Positions 34,493 through 48,626 of a stretch of DNA of 64,000 bases are shown here, in pieces. The first letter of the stretch is position 1. Every line of letters starts with the position of its first letter. The position numbers and the translations under genes are program-made. Where the stretch lies: the NCBI GenBank assembly GCA_037952775.1, contig JBANAY010000003.1:2108001-2172000 (forward strand). The letters run 5' to 3'. The DNA is from Clonostachys chloroleuca (lineage: Eukaryota; Ascomycota; Sordariomycetes; Hypocreales; Bionectriaceae). Under the pieces are notes generated by a model. It searched no databases, had not been told where the DNA came from, and saw only the letters and a list, made by a program, of their open reading frames with translations.

Positions 34493-36710
34493 ATATAATA
34501 TAATCTACTAGTATATAAACTAAACTAGTATATAAACTACTTTTTATAACCTTTTTATTATTAATATTTATAATTTCTACTCTAAACCTTTATATTTTCT
34601 ATAAATATTTTTTATTTTATTATTATATATTAATATAACTATAAAAAATACTTTTCTAAAAATAGCTTATATATATTAAGCTATAGAGCTTAATAAGTTA
34701 AATAATAATACTATATTTTTTTATCTTTTTCTACTCTCTCTCTCTCTCTCTCCTTCTAAAAGACTACTATAGCTAAGATACTATAACCCTAGATAGATCT
34801 TAACTAGGTCTAGCTAAATAGCTAGCCTTAAGATATCTTAATAAGACCTAGTTAAAATATAGCCTAGCTAGTCTTAGGGGTATATTTCTACTATTTTTAA
34901 TAAAGTTTAATTAAAATACCCTCTAACTTCTATCTTTTAATCTATTTACTTAAAATAACCTTAGAACTAAAGCTAGATAATTCCTCTACTATCTTATAAT
35001 CTATATATTATAACCTATCTTACTATATATACTATATTACTAAGTACTTTACTCTTAATAAGATCTCTAACTATAATTTATATAATCTTCTATCTATATC
35101 TATTATTTAATATCCCTCTTAGTTATAAAGTTCTATAATTCCTATATACTTAAAGAGCTTCCTTTATATAAGTATAGCTTTTTAGTCCTCTAATACTTAC
35201 TTAATTACTTATTTATCTCTTTAAGTTTATTAACCTCTTCCTTTAGAATAGTAAGCTTATATATAACTTACTATATACCTTTAGTAATCTGCTTAATATC
35301 TTTAATAATTAAGCTTAAAGAGCTATTCTAATAGTATTATATTTATCTCTTAAGGTATTTAGACTATAAAGTTATCTCTAATAGATTAGTTAGAATCTTT
35401 AATTACTAAGGAATAGATAGTTTAGAGAATAACTCTAGTAATATTAGTATACTTATTTATATATCTAGCTTTAAAATTATACTCTCTAGGTTTAGAGGGA
35501 TAAGTTTAGCTCTTCTAAATACTCCTAGTATATTTTCCTTAGTAAAAGAGATATTAAATACTACTATAAATACTAGAAAGAAATCTTCCTTTATAATATA
35601 GATAATCTGAACCTTTATTAGATATTTAATTTCCTAATTATAAGTCTTTTTTAATAAATTAAAATAGTTAATATCTAGTAGCTAGAGTAAATAAGAAGAG
35701 TAAGAAGATATATAGAAAGTAATAATATTATTCTCCTTATAGTATTCCTTAAACTCTATTAAATAGTAGCTCTTATAGCTATTTAGTATAAGAAGATAAT
35801 ATTTACCCTTAGTTTTTATCTAAGTACTTTTATTAAAGTACTTAATCTAATCTATAATAATTATATTTAAAGTCTAGCTATTTTTACTAATAGAAATCCT
35901 CTAGTTAAATAGTAAGTTAGAATTTTAGATTTAGAATAAGAGGTAATATTAATCTTTTACTATTAGAAATAGTAGGATTATCTAGCTAGCTATATTAATT
36001 ATCTAGATTAAAGAAATCTATTCCTAATTACTAGGCTATACTAATTTAGATCTTACTACTTAATTAGAGTATATAACTATAGTATAGATACTAATCTAGC
36101 CTATAAGAAAGCTAGCTTTATTAAAGTTATAAATATTCTTATTAAGAATACTATATTTAGCTACTATATTCTATATAAGATTAAATTATAATTAGATAAT
36201 TTTAAGATCTTTATATAAGGCTCTCTAATAGTTATATTTATAAGATAGAACTATCTTAAGTAATAGTTAGTACTTAATAAAGTAAGAAGTTTAATTAATA
36301 CTAATATACTCTATATTATAGTTATATAGCAGGAGATTTACTATATCTTCTACCTTAAGTAGTTATAGAGAAAATACTTAAGAATCTAGATTAAAAACTC
36401 TCTTAATAATAACCTACTCCTCTAGATTAGTAAGAATCCGATTACTATATTAGAAATCAGATTAAGTAGTCTAGCTATACTTATATAAATATAGTATTAT
36501 ATAATTAATTTTATAGATTAATATAGTTTTTTAAAGACTTAATTTAGAATCTCCTTCTAAAGCTTAGAAGGCTAGAATAATTTAATTTTTATTCTTAGTT
36601 TATATTATTTCTTTTAGTTAAAGAAAGTAGGTTTAAAAGTAGAGAATTAAAAAATTAAAAAAAGTAGTTTATATACTAGTTTAGTTTATATACTAGTAGA
36701 TTATATTATA
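34493..36710 (-). mobile_element. second Fot1/pogo-type element, RIP-degraded
   Basis: Inverted repeats of about 50 bp at about 34493-34545 and 36661-36710 share CTACTAGTATATAAACTA and a second copy of ACTAGTATATAAAC. Between them, on the minus strand, runs a pogo DDE segment (about 35763-35805) reading LLILNSYKSYY, the RIP form of the LLILD-G/S-H block, followed by EFKEYYKENNIIT and LLDINYFNLLKK. About 2.2 kb, usual for Fot1. Exact ends are uncertain because TA target duplications cannot be told apart in this sequence. Confidence 0.72.
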
Positions 36711-39439
36711 TCTTTTAGAAACTATTTTTAAGGTTCTTATACTAATTATCTCTACTATATATATAGTAATTATAAGTATTATTTCTTTAACTATAAGCTT
36801 AAAAATATTTATAAAGGTTCTATTACTAACTCTCTTTATAGCTATAAAACTATTTTATTTTCTACTATAACTAAAGAGATTCTTTCTTCTAAAATAGCTC
36901 TATATCTCTATAAATACTAGCCTCCTAAGCCTAATAGTAATAAGCTACTTTCTAAGGAGAATATTACTTAGTTTAGTACTTAGATTAATATAAAAATATA
37001 ATATTTCTTAGTTATAAATATAAAGTAATCTTAGTCTAAATAGCTATTCTTAGTTTTTAATTAGTTATCTAGTCTTTAGTTATAGGATTTTAATTAAATT
37101 AATTCTTTAAAACTAAAACTATTTAATTAAGTAATTTTCTAATAAAAGATATTAAAATTTTCTTCTTACTACTTTATTATACTATTTAGTTCTATTTATA
37201 TTAGCTCCTTTAGTATTAAGTATATATTCCTTTTATATTATATATATAAAATAAAGTTATATTTTAGCTTTCTTAAGCCTTTTATAGAACTTTATAAAGA
37301 AAAGACTAGAAATTATACTTTATTATATATAAAATAAGCAGTTAATTTTAATCTATTTAAATAATAATCTTATTTAAAATTTAAAATCTATTACTTCTAT
37401 TAGAACTAGGAGATTATATTAAAAAGATTCTTTTTTATAATCTTATTACTATATATAGCTTATTATTATTCTTATATTTATAAAGTATTTAATTAAATAC
37501 TTTATAATTACCTACTAAAAGCTTTTCTTTATTAAACTTAAGTTAATTAGGAATTTAGTAGTTTATTAGGGAGTTAGTATTATAGTCCTCTATCTTCTAC
37601 TCTACTAAGTAGGAATTATTACTATTCCTCTACTAGCTCTCTTTATTCTATTAGAACTTCTTTAAATAGTCTAAAGTAAAAATACTTTAAACTATTATAC
37701 TATCTATTATCTCTAACCTATAAGACTTTAAATATTTACTTTAATTAACTACTCTATATAGACTAAGCTATTTTAATAGTAGCTTATAGACTATATCTTT
37801 ATAGATCTTATTATATACTATATTATAAACTAGAACTAAGCTCCCTAGTCTTAGAGGTTCTATTCTTATCCTTATAATTAGGCTTATTATTCTTACTTTA
37901 GCTCTTTATAATCTAAACTTTTATACTTTCTCCTTAGTAATTTTAATATCTTTATAAAGCTATAGTAAATATCTAGTTTTTACCTTAAGCAGGCTTTAAG
38001 TAAACTATATATCTCCCTAGTTAATTAGTCTCTAAATTAAATATCTTATTTTAAGAGATAGAATTAGATTCTAGCTATATAATAAATAAAATAGATTATA
38101 ACTATAAGAGGCTCTTTCTAAAACTCTATCTATAAATAGAGTAGCTTTAAGTACTTAGAGCTAGTCTATATTTAGAAAAAGTATCTTACTAATAGCTAGA
38201 ATTAATAATTAGTATCTAGCTTTAATAATACTATTAGCTTATAAGTTATATATACTAATAATAATATATTTAATTCTAGCTATATAAACTTTAATCTAAC
38301 TAGTAAGATTATATTAGCTTTCTATAATAAACTTTATCTCTTTTAAAGAGTTTATATAGATTATATTAAAATAGATCTTTATTATAAACTAATTTAGAGC
38401 TATTAGTATACTTTCTTCTATTAGCCTCCTTAAATTAAAGAAAGTATATATCCTATAAACTATAATAGCTTTAGAATAATTATTCTATATCCCTAGCTAA
38501 AAGTATTAAGTCTTTAACTATCTATAGATTATCTCTCTTCCTCTATAACTCTATTCTATATAATATAAAGTAACTAGAGCTTTCCTTATAGCTAGCTTAT
38601 TAATAATAGTAATTAAATTAGTCTATCCCTTTTTAGGCCTTTTCTATAATCTTTAGTTAATTATAAAGAAATACCTTATTTAGAGCTTTAGCCTTCTAAA
38701 CTTAGTAGTCTTTATTCCCTCTAATTACTTTAGGGTTATAAAATATCTAGTAAAAGTTTAATTCTCTTTAGTCTAATACTCTTTAAGTAGATTTTTAGCC
38801 TCCTCCTCTAAAAGTACTATAATATTTAATTATAAGTTAATAATTTACTCTATATCTTTCTTATTTACTTTATCTATTTAATTAAATAGTTCTTAACCTT
38901 TATAAGAAAACCTATTTACTATACTATTTTTCTTTTCTAGTATATAGTAAATAGTAAAATTAAATAGTATAATATAACTAATCTATTATATAATAAGTAT
39001 ATCTAGAATATTACTAGTTTTTCTATTAAGCTAAAAGATTAAGATCTAGGTATTAGTTTCTAATATAAATCTAGCTCTATAGAGGTAGTTATATAACCTT
39101 CTAATAGCTAAGAATATATCTTAGTATTCCCTCTTAGTTATATTATAAGCTACCTTAGTCTTACTCTAGTAGTTAGATTTATATTAGCTTAGTTTTTATT
39201 TTCCTCTAATAACTTAGAGAAGAATAGCTCTCTAGCCTTTAAAGCTTATATTAACTATAAAGATAATCTCTCTATCTTTATCTAAGTAATTAATTAAAAT
39301 AAGAAAATCTACTTTAATTAGATTTTCCTTTAGAGCTTCTATTATATTTACTTAGTTTTCTCCCCAGACTTATATAGTATCTTTTCAGAGTAAGATAGTA
39401 AGAAGTTAAGCTTTAATAGTATATCTTTCTATTTATATC

Positions 39440-39970
39440 CTATAGAACCTAGTTACTCCTAGGAAGGATTATATATTAAATATATTCTAATAGATAGTCT
39501 ATTTCTTTATTTTAATAATCTTTATATTTTCTAATTACTTTCTAAATAAGCTATAGAAGTATTTAACTATAATTATACTTATTTAATAGAACTTTAATTT
39601 AATAGTTAATATTATATAATCTATAAGTTTAATATTAACTAGTACTTTATCCAGATTAATTAGATATTTTAAAATATATTACTAAATATTTAGAATAATA
39701 TTTTTATTATTATATATTAAAGAAGGCTCTTATATAGTAATATTATTAAGAAAGAGTTAAGCTATATTAGGGATAAGATTAGCTAGAATTTAACTAATAA
39801 TCTATATAAATTAAACTATTAAATTTATTACTTCTTAAGGGAGTATATATATTCTATATAGCTTAATAGGTATTAAAAATATAGTTAAATCCCTATTTAT
39901 TAGATTAAGAGTTATTTAGTTATAATCTAAAAAGAAGTTAATAAGTAATAGGATTTTATATATTATAAAG
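39440..39970 (-). pseudogene. reverse transcriptase segment of the outer Ty3/Gypsy element, RIPed
   Basis: The minus strand reads a damaged RT core with LFLNNITI at about 39737-39757, the RIP form of the FLDD catalytic box (FLNN codons at 39743-39754). It is followed by YILKYLINLDKVL and then IKLKFYQISIIIVKYF, matching the post-catalytic region of fungal Gypsy RTs. Stops occur throughout. Confidence 0.62.
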
Positions 39971-41210
39971 TTCTATAAGAAGCTATTTATACTAGGGGGA
40001 ATAAGAGTATTCCTAATTATAAATTAGTTAATTCTAGTTATAGAATTAATAAATCTTATACTATTATTCTTTTTAACTATAAGGAACTAAGGGTTCCTAT
40101 AGAATATATAAGACTCCTTAAATACTTTTTTCTTAATATAATTCCTTAGGATATCTATTACCTTACTTTCTAAGCTTTTTAGAATAGGAATTAAACTAGC
40201 CTATTATATTTTATATTTAATAATCTGAATAACTTATAGTAGTACTACTATAGAATTAATATAGCTATAATCCTTAAATATCCAGACTATTACCTTTTCT
40301 TAGTTATAAAGTATTTAAATAAATACTTCTAATTTCTTTTCTATTAAGAAATCTTTTATTTATAATATAATAATATTTAAATACTCTTCTATAAGCCTAG
40401 AACCCTTCTTAATATCTAAGAATTTACTAGTAATCTATTTAGGAAAAAGATATAATATATTAAGTATTAATAGAGCCTTAATCTATTTCTTCTTTTACTA
40501 ATTAGTATTACTATTTAGTACTAAACTATTAGATAGAATATTATTAAGAGAGTTAATTTTCTTATACTTTAGTTTATATATTATATTTATACTAATATTT
40601 AGTAAATTAGTATCTCTATTAAAATATCTTTTAAAGAATCTTATTTCTTTTTTATAAAAATTACTTTATTTAATAGCCTGCTTATACTATTTATTATATA
40701 TAGATAACTAGATCTTTAAGATTTTTTAAAGAATAATTTTAGCTTTATTATTAGAGATAGAAATAATAATATCTCCTTCCTTAATTTCTATACTTATAAT
40801 TCTATTAGTATCTTCTAAGGAGATATAAAATATTTATAGTAATTCCCTAGAGTTATAATCTACTTAATTAAATAGTTTATTAGGTTTTTCTATCTCTTAG
40901 GGTTTTATATCTATTATTAATATAGAATATATATTAAATTATTCCTTAGTATAGAGAGCTATAATTATTTTTAGTATATTTAGATTCCTATAGTAAATAC
41001 CTTCTATAATAGTAGTTATTATATAGATACTATTAATAATAGCTTATATAAGTAGGTTACTATCTCTATTCCTATAATTAAAGAAAACCTAGTAGGATCT
41101 TATAAAAAGTATTTCTAAAATAAACTTAATAAATAATACCTTCTTACCCTTTATTATATAAATAATCTGCTTAGAGGGTATACTTCTAAAGAATATCTTT
41201 ATATAAGTAT

Positions 41211-41955
41211 TGAGATTTACCCTATAGACTATAGGGTAGATCCAGATTACCCTATATCAGATTGATATAGGGTAAGGAGGAATGAAATAACTAACTTAGG
41301 GCTCTCCAAAGCTAGAAGCCCTCTGAAGCCACTAGCCCAACCCACTGTAGCTGCCCGTTGGGGCAATTGCGTTAGCGGTCACAACCGCTGTAACGGCCGC
41401 TGTGGCGTCCATGCTAGCGATCCCATATTACGCTGAAGCAGCTGCATTAGCAGACTTCATATCCGCTGCAGCGCTTGCATTAGCGGACCTCGTATCCGCT
41501 GTACGAGAACCTTAGTACTTAGTTTAGTGAACCTCGTAACCACTATAGCAGCTGCATTAGCGGACTTCGTGTCCGCTGTAGCATCTACATTAGCAGCCTC
41601 GTATCCCTCTGTACGAGAACCTTATAGCGGTTACGAGCCCGTATTACAGAAGGCAACGTGTTATCTTCAGGGCCCTTACGGCCTGGAAACACCTATAAGT
41701 ACAGGGCTTCCTCCCTGCTAGATAGAGATTCTATAAGTTACTAATATACTCTTTTATCTACCCTACAGTCTATCTTTCTTAGCTACCCTGTAGCTAATAG
41801 AGCTTTATTTTCTCTTATAGAGCCTGCACCTTCTACTACGCCTTTTCGAATAATCCTTCTCTAGTATTTTAAAGCCTACCCTATAGGCTTTATCTACCCT
41901 AGACCTAGCTTACCCTACAGCTGGTCTACCCTATACTAGAGACCTTGACCTTTTA
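41211..41955. other. un-RIPed, hairpin-rich island inside the RIPed nest
   Basis: About 745 bp with ordinary CG, CA and TG content, sharply bounded by RIPed DNA. Both ends carry TACCCTA-type boxes in direct and inverted orientation (about ten in all, for example 41219, 41256, 41875, 41924). The middle holds a series of short perfect hairpins, including AGCGGT/ACCGCT (41374-41389), AGCGGA/TCCGCT (41482-41500) and AGCGGAC/GTCCGCT (41559-41577), with the unit GCATTAGCGGAC...TCCGCTGTACGAGAACCTTA partly repeated. No ORF of interest. Probably a short non-autonomous element inserted after RIP; its class is unknown. Confidence 0.65.
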
Positions 41956-44560
41956 AAAATAAGTCCTTCCTATTATCTCTATTATATAATTTAAGAAGAA
42001 AGTTATAATTATATTAGGTATTAGATAGACTACTAGGTTATACTCTTAGGCTATTTTAAGAGCTATAATATTTACCTATACCTCTATATTAACTAGGGTA
42101 TTATAGACTTAACTATCTACTCTTTATAGCTGAATAGATATATAGAGGAGGTCTTAGTAATCTTTAACTATTTATTCTTCTAGATAATCTAAGAGTATAT
42201 AATTAATAGATATCTAATTAGCTTATATAGTTTCTTAAGAATTTACTATAGCTTACTTCTAAGTTTATATCTTTTCTTATATATTAACTAAATTATATTC
42301 TATCTTATTAGAATCTAATTAATTAAATACTTCTAAGTATTAGCTATAGTTTAATTTATATAGTTATAGAGTTATAAGTTAGTAAATAGTATTTTTATTA
42401 TTCTTTAAAAAATATTTCCCTATATTATTTTTAATTATATATCTATAAATCTTATTATATAACTCTTAAGCTACTATAACTTTATCTATAACTTATCTAG
42501 AACCCTCTAGATCTTAGATTTTAATTATATTAGCTCTAGTATTATATTTTCTAGATTAATATAACAGGGTATTATTACTTAATATAATATTCTTAACTAC
42601 TTATTTAGAACTATATACTTAAGTAAAATATTCTTCTATAAGGAGTTCTCTAAAAATAAAGTTAAATTAAGTAATTTCTAAGATCTTTAGAGTAATCTTA
42701 CTACTCTTAATAGCTTTTATAACTAATTACTTTCTAGCTAGTTCTTACTCTATAACTTCTTTATATAAACTATTAGTTACCTTAGGTACTTATAGAGAGC
42801 TATAATCTATTAGATCCTTATATCTTATTAATATACTCTTAGATTTATACTATATAATATATAAGGAGCTTTCTTTATTCTATTTTCTATATTTTAAATT
42901 AGCTAAATTTATCTTAATAGTATAAATATAGCCTATTTAATTAAATAGTTCTAATTTATTATAGTTTAGTTTAATACTTAGATTAGCTAGATTAATATAA
43001 GATATTATTATTAAGCTTAGTCTTTTAAATCTATTTTCTCTTATTATTACTATTATATAGATTAGGAGATACTTATTATTTTCCAGAGTAGGGATCTTAA
43101 GAGCTTAATAGTTCCCTACTCTCTTTATAATATAATTTATAGTCTTTTTTTCCTTTAGAGTAATTATCTACCTTATTAGATTAAAGTTATATATCTTCTT
43201 TATATACTAGGCTAGATTAGGATTATAATAAGGGAATTATCTTATATAATAAACTATAAGCCTTTTTATATTTAATATCTATTTATAGTAATTAACTAGA
43301 GTAGGAAGAACTTCCTTTCTTTTAGATTCTAAATATAAAGTATTAGCTAGATATTTATAGTAGATAAACCTAACTTCTTTATTAACCTTAAGATCTATAT
43401 ATTAATTAGAATAATAGTTAGATCCCCTATAGTACTAGTATATATTATTATAATTATAAAATATTAGAGTATTAATTTCTATTAAATCTATTTAATTAAA
43501 TTCTTTATTATTAATAGATCTATTTTATATTTTAATTAAGTTTATATAAATACCTTAGGAGTTTTATTTTATTAAGATTTAGATTTATAGTTAAACCTTA
43601 GTTATCTTTAAAGAAAAAAGAATTAAGATTTCTATTTTTTCTCCTATTTATTATATAGAAATAGCTAAGTTATTTATTTAAACTATTAGGTTATTTATAG
43701 AAATCTCTATAGTTTTTTCCTAACTATTCTAAAGTCCTATAGGAGCTCTTTTTTAATAGAAGAGTAGTTCTAAGATCTATATTTATTTTAAGATTTTAGT
43801 TTATTTAATTAGTAAATCTTATAACTAAGTTATATACTACTCTTACTATCTAGCTTTATATAAGCTATCTTTATTATTAATTTATCTATAGTTTTTAAAG
43901 GTTTTAATTTAGTTTTAAATAAACTTAATAAATATTTTCTAGATAGTTTTATATAGGAGAGAATAGAGTTCCTTTATAATTAAACTCTTTCTATCTTAAA
44001 CCTTATAAAATATCTCTAAAAGTATTAATTTATAAAGGTTCTCTAACTAGCTTATAAATATCTCCTAAGTAGGCCTTTAGTTTTTCTTCTAATAGTAATA
44101 ATATTTAATTAGGGTATTTTTAATCTTATAGAGATTATCCTCTAGTTTTATCTTATTAATCTATTTAACTTCCTATATTAAGGAGATTATCTAATTATAA
44201 TTAAGATATTAATATTCCTTCTTAAGGATAATCTTAATATTATCCTAATAGTTCTAATTTTTAATATAATACTTAACTCTTAGCTATTTATTATTAGAGA
44301 TATTAAACTCTAGCTAAATAAGATAATACTTTTTTAATAAATCTTTTAAATCTATTATATTATTATAGTTCTTAAGAAATAAGATTATATTATAACTATT
44401 AAATTATTAATTAATTATAAATATATAAGTAAAGGGGTTAATTTTCTTAATAATATATATTAATATTAATATAAGTTTACTCTAGAGTAATTTATCCTAA
44501 TAACTACTACTAATTAGATTATCTTTAGTATTCTTAGATATTATTAAAAATATCTAATTA

Positions 44561-44750
44561 TATTAGAAGGCTTTTCTAAAGTATATACTATAGAGTAGAT
44601 AGATTAAAAAGTAATTAATTAAGTTACTATCCTAGCTATAGAAGTAAACTAGTTATAAATATAGTTCTAGAGTAGTCCTAACTAAGTAAACTACTCTACT
44701 TCTAGTTTCTAATTAGTAACTACTAGTTAGTAGTATTTAGTATACTAATA
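44561..44750. repeat. 190-bp LTR, left copy
   Basis: Preceded by the AATTA duplication; differs from the right copy by a few transitions. Confidence 0.85.
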
Positions 44751-47700
44751 TAGATAGTCTTTTATTTTCTTATTCTATATAAATAGCTTTTATAATTATA
44801 GACTCTTTATAATCTTTATAAATATAAGAAATAAATATATATAATTCTAATTCCTTATATCTTTATTAAAAAGATATACTATATATATTAGTCCGGATAT
44901 ATATATATTTTATTATTAGATTTCCCTACTTATTACTATAGTTACCTCTAGTAATAAGTAATTATAAGTATATACTCTACTTATATTAAACCCTATTCTA
45001 TACTATTATAATATTCTTCTTTTCCTTTTCTATATAACTACTCTAGTATTATATATATACTCTCTATAATAATCCTTACTACTTTAAATTAGAGTTTTAA
45101 AGCTAACTATTTTATAGGATAGTTATACCCTAATCCTCTTTCTATATATAGAGATATATATACTCTAGGATATAGTTTTATAGCTAATCTTAGTAGTATA
45201 TAGTTAAACTTTTTAACTTACTATTTTCTTCTCTATAAGTAATTACTCTCTCCTTATATATTTTAGAGCTAACTAAATATAGAGATATAATATCTTCCTC
45301 CTCCCCCTTTTATCTACTCCTCAGAGCCTCTCCCCTAAGCCTATAATATTACCCTGCTATAGTATAGCTAGGGAAATAGCTATTAATTATATATATTCAG
45401 ATACTTAGTTTTAGGAACTCTTACTAATAGGCTTATATAGTAATCTAAAGAATATTAAGTATACTAACCTAGTAATAAGCTAAGGTTAGAAGGATATAGA
45501 AGAAGCTTAGAAAGCTTAAAAAATAGGAATATTATATAGCTAAGAAGTATTCTAACTAGATATAAGTATTAGTAATCTTTCTTTTTCTTACTTCCTTAGC
45601 TAATATATTTATTAGTAGTAAGTATTCTAATAAATATATAGTATATATTAAGTTATTTACCTTAGGGAAAAGTAATAATTATTACTTTAACTATAATAAT
45701 AATAGGATATAGTATATATATTATAATAAGGGTAGTAATATTTATATTATTATACCTAAAGTTCTAATATCTTTTATATATAACTTAGTTACTACTTATA
45801 AAGCTCTTACTAAGCTTAGTAAACCTACTAGGAAACCTTTCTATAAGTATACTAAGGTATATCTTCTGGTTATATATATCAGTACTATCTAGAAGATAGC
45901 TTATAATCTCGCTATAGATAGTTTATAGACTAATAACCAGGCTTATTATAAATAAAGCAGTACTCTCTCTAGCTGTTTCTCTATAGTCCTTAGTTCTAAT
46001 TAGTAAAGCTTCTATTAAAAGATCTACTCTATATATTTTAGGTATAATAGAGCTACTATTATATTCTATTTAGTAGCTTCTAGATATATTAATATTACTA
46101 GTTAATAAAATATATATTTCTTATTATATTCTGAGCTATTAAGATTATTAGACTTTATTCTAGCTATCTTAATAGATTTATTTCTAATACTAATATAAGA
46201 TATTATATTAGAACTTTAGTATTTATATACTCTCTTTAGAATACTATTTCTAGTTCCTTTAAACCTCTATATACTCTTACTACTATAGCTTATAGGTTAT
46301 TATTCCCTATATAAGTATCTCTAAATACCTTCTATACTCTTATCAGGATAGTAAAGACCTTTTATAGTATCTAGTATACTATAAGGTTCTTATATTCTCT
46401 ATTTACCTATATTAAAGTAATACTAGTTTAAGTCTAGTTATAATAATACTACTATTTATTAATAATATTATTAAAGTATTACTTTAGTTTAAGATATATA
46501 TCTCTCTAAAGATATATTCTTTTTTAATATATTAGAATTAGAAATCCTATATATTCTCTTTAAGGATTTAGAAAAAAATAGTTTTAAATCTATTTAGCTA
46601 TATATTATAGGATTTATAAGTATTTAGTATTATTCTAACTTTAGTATTAAGTATATTATATAGTTCCCTACTAAATAAGTACTTTTTTATATTATATAGC
46701 TTTTAAAAAGCTATAAGTTCTTATATAGCTACTATATCTATTTTAAAACTTTACTTAGATAGGAGGTTATAGTATAGGTTATATAACTTATATATATAGC
46801 CTCCTAGTTCTTATCTTAGAACTAGATTCCTAGGAAATATAAATACTTATTAGATTAACTCCTTATTTCTCTTAGATATTTCTATCTTATCTATCTTAAT
46901 TATATAGATTATACTTCTTTCTTAAGGTAGTTATAATATTAGTACTATATATCCTTAAGACTTTCTATATTACTTCTATAATTAGAATATCTAGAAGTTC
47001 AGATTAAAGATATTTATAAAAAACTATTAATTATTTAGCTATTCTAATAGATCCTCTAGCTCTTATATATTATTAAAAGCTACTTTAAATATATTATTTA
47101 TAGGGCTAGTATATATACTACTATATTATAGAATATATTTTAACTCCTTAGTAATACTATTATTTAGAAGTATAAACTTTTCTATTAATTAATTTCTAAA
47201 GTTATATATAAACTTACTTAGTAAATTATTACTATATAGTCTAGTATATTTATAGTAGTATATATAATATATTATATATATATTAGTAAATTCTTAGATA
47301 GTTATCTAAGCTGCTAAGATTAAGCTATTTATCTAATTAATATTATTTATATAGATCTTTATTAGCCTAATTATATTAAAGATCTCTTCTACTTTATTAT
47401 AGTTAAAGGGGGTTAGTATAAGTATAGTTTATACTAGTAATACTATTATACTTATTCAGGAGGTAGATTCTAAAATATATATATATTTTTATAATAGGGA
47501 AGTATAAGGTTTTACTCTTATTTAAAGAATTAGGATCTCTATTTAGAAGAATTCTAATAGATTATAGGAAATAGAGTAGTAGTAAGGGAGAAGTATAAGG
47601 AATTATCTTATTTCCTTTTAGAGTTAGAAAAAGGAGAGTATCCTATAAGAGTAAACTTTTAAGATTAGATAGTTAGAGAAGGAAGTAATTTTATTAATTA

Positions 47701-47966
47701 CTTTTATCTATATTAATAGGGAGATATATATAATATAATACTTTTTAGAGATATTTCTAATACTAATAGTATTATTAGAGAAATAAATAATCTCTAAAAT
47801 AACTATTTAGAGTATATAAAAAATAATAGTATTATTATATTATATATTATATATAGTTCTATAGTATAGAACTAGTACTTATAGAAGGACTATATTTCCC
47901 TAAGTACTTAGGAAATTCTATTTCTTTTTTTTACTAATCTATAGCTACTATATAATTACTAATTAG

Positions 47967-48156
47967 TATTAGAAGGCTTTTCTAAAGTATATACTATAGA
48001 GTAAATAAATTAAAAAGTAATTAATTAAGTTACTATTCTAGCTATAGAAGTAAACTAATTATAAATATAGTTCTAGAGTAGTCCTAACTAAGTAAACTAC
48101 TCTACTTCTAGCTTCTAGTTAGTAACTACTAGTTAGTAGTATTTAGTATACTAATA
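47967..48156. repeat. 190-bp LTR, right copy
   Basis: Same length as the left copy; followed by AATTA. Confidence 0.85.
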
Positions 48157-48250
48157 AATTAAATAATTAAATTAGTTTTTATAATTAACTTTATTATAGA
48201 AGTTAGAAAAATAATAGAATAAGTAATAAAAGAAAAGATTATTTATATCT

Positions 48251-48626
48251 TGTAATAGTTAGATAACTTATACTGGACAGGGTCTAGAGTAGGTCAGGGT
48301 TAAACTAATTAGAGTATTATTCTAAGTAGTATAATCAGGTTGTTTTAGGCTATATAATATAAGTTACTATTAATATATAAGTATTATAGAGCTAGTAATA
48401 ATAGATATATAGATAATATTATTAATAACTGTCTGAAAGAGTATTCTATCTAGTAAAATAAATATATATATATACTAAGGGGCTTATAATAGCTTACTAG
48501 TAATCTAGAGTAAGTTTAACTAAAGATTATCTAGGCTTACTAATAATCCGGAGTAATCTATCTCCTATTAGTAAGAAAAGTAGGGTATACTATATAATAT
48601 AGTAGGTATATACTTTGTTTGTAATA
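48251..48626. repeat. 376-bp Gypsy LTR, left copy (3' LTR of the minus-strand element)
   Basis: Starts TGTAATAGTTAG; preceded by TATCT. Confidence 0.88.

Larger units (their letters stand above)
44561..48156. mobile_element. LTR retrotransposon with 190-bp LTRs, RIP-degraded, class not assigned
   Basis: Two 190-bp direct repeats (44561-44750 and 47967-48156) begin TATTAGAAGG and end ACTAATA, consistent with original TGTTAG...CTAACA ends. The target duplication AATTA is present at 44556-44560 and 48157-48161. The whole is 3,596 bp, short for an autonomous element. No RT motif could be read with confidence on either strand. Confidence 0.85.

Noticed and set aside
41527..41721. 64-codon plus-strand frame inside the hairpin island.
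   Set aside because: It follows the repeated hairpin units, has no family resemblance and no sign of selection.
41211..41955. Internal telomere repeat, suggested by TACCCTA boxes.
   Set aside because: The boxes are not tandem CCCTAA/TTAGGG units; they are scattered and occur in both orientations.
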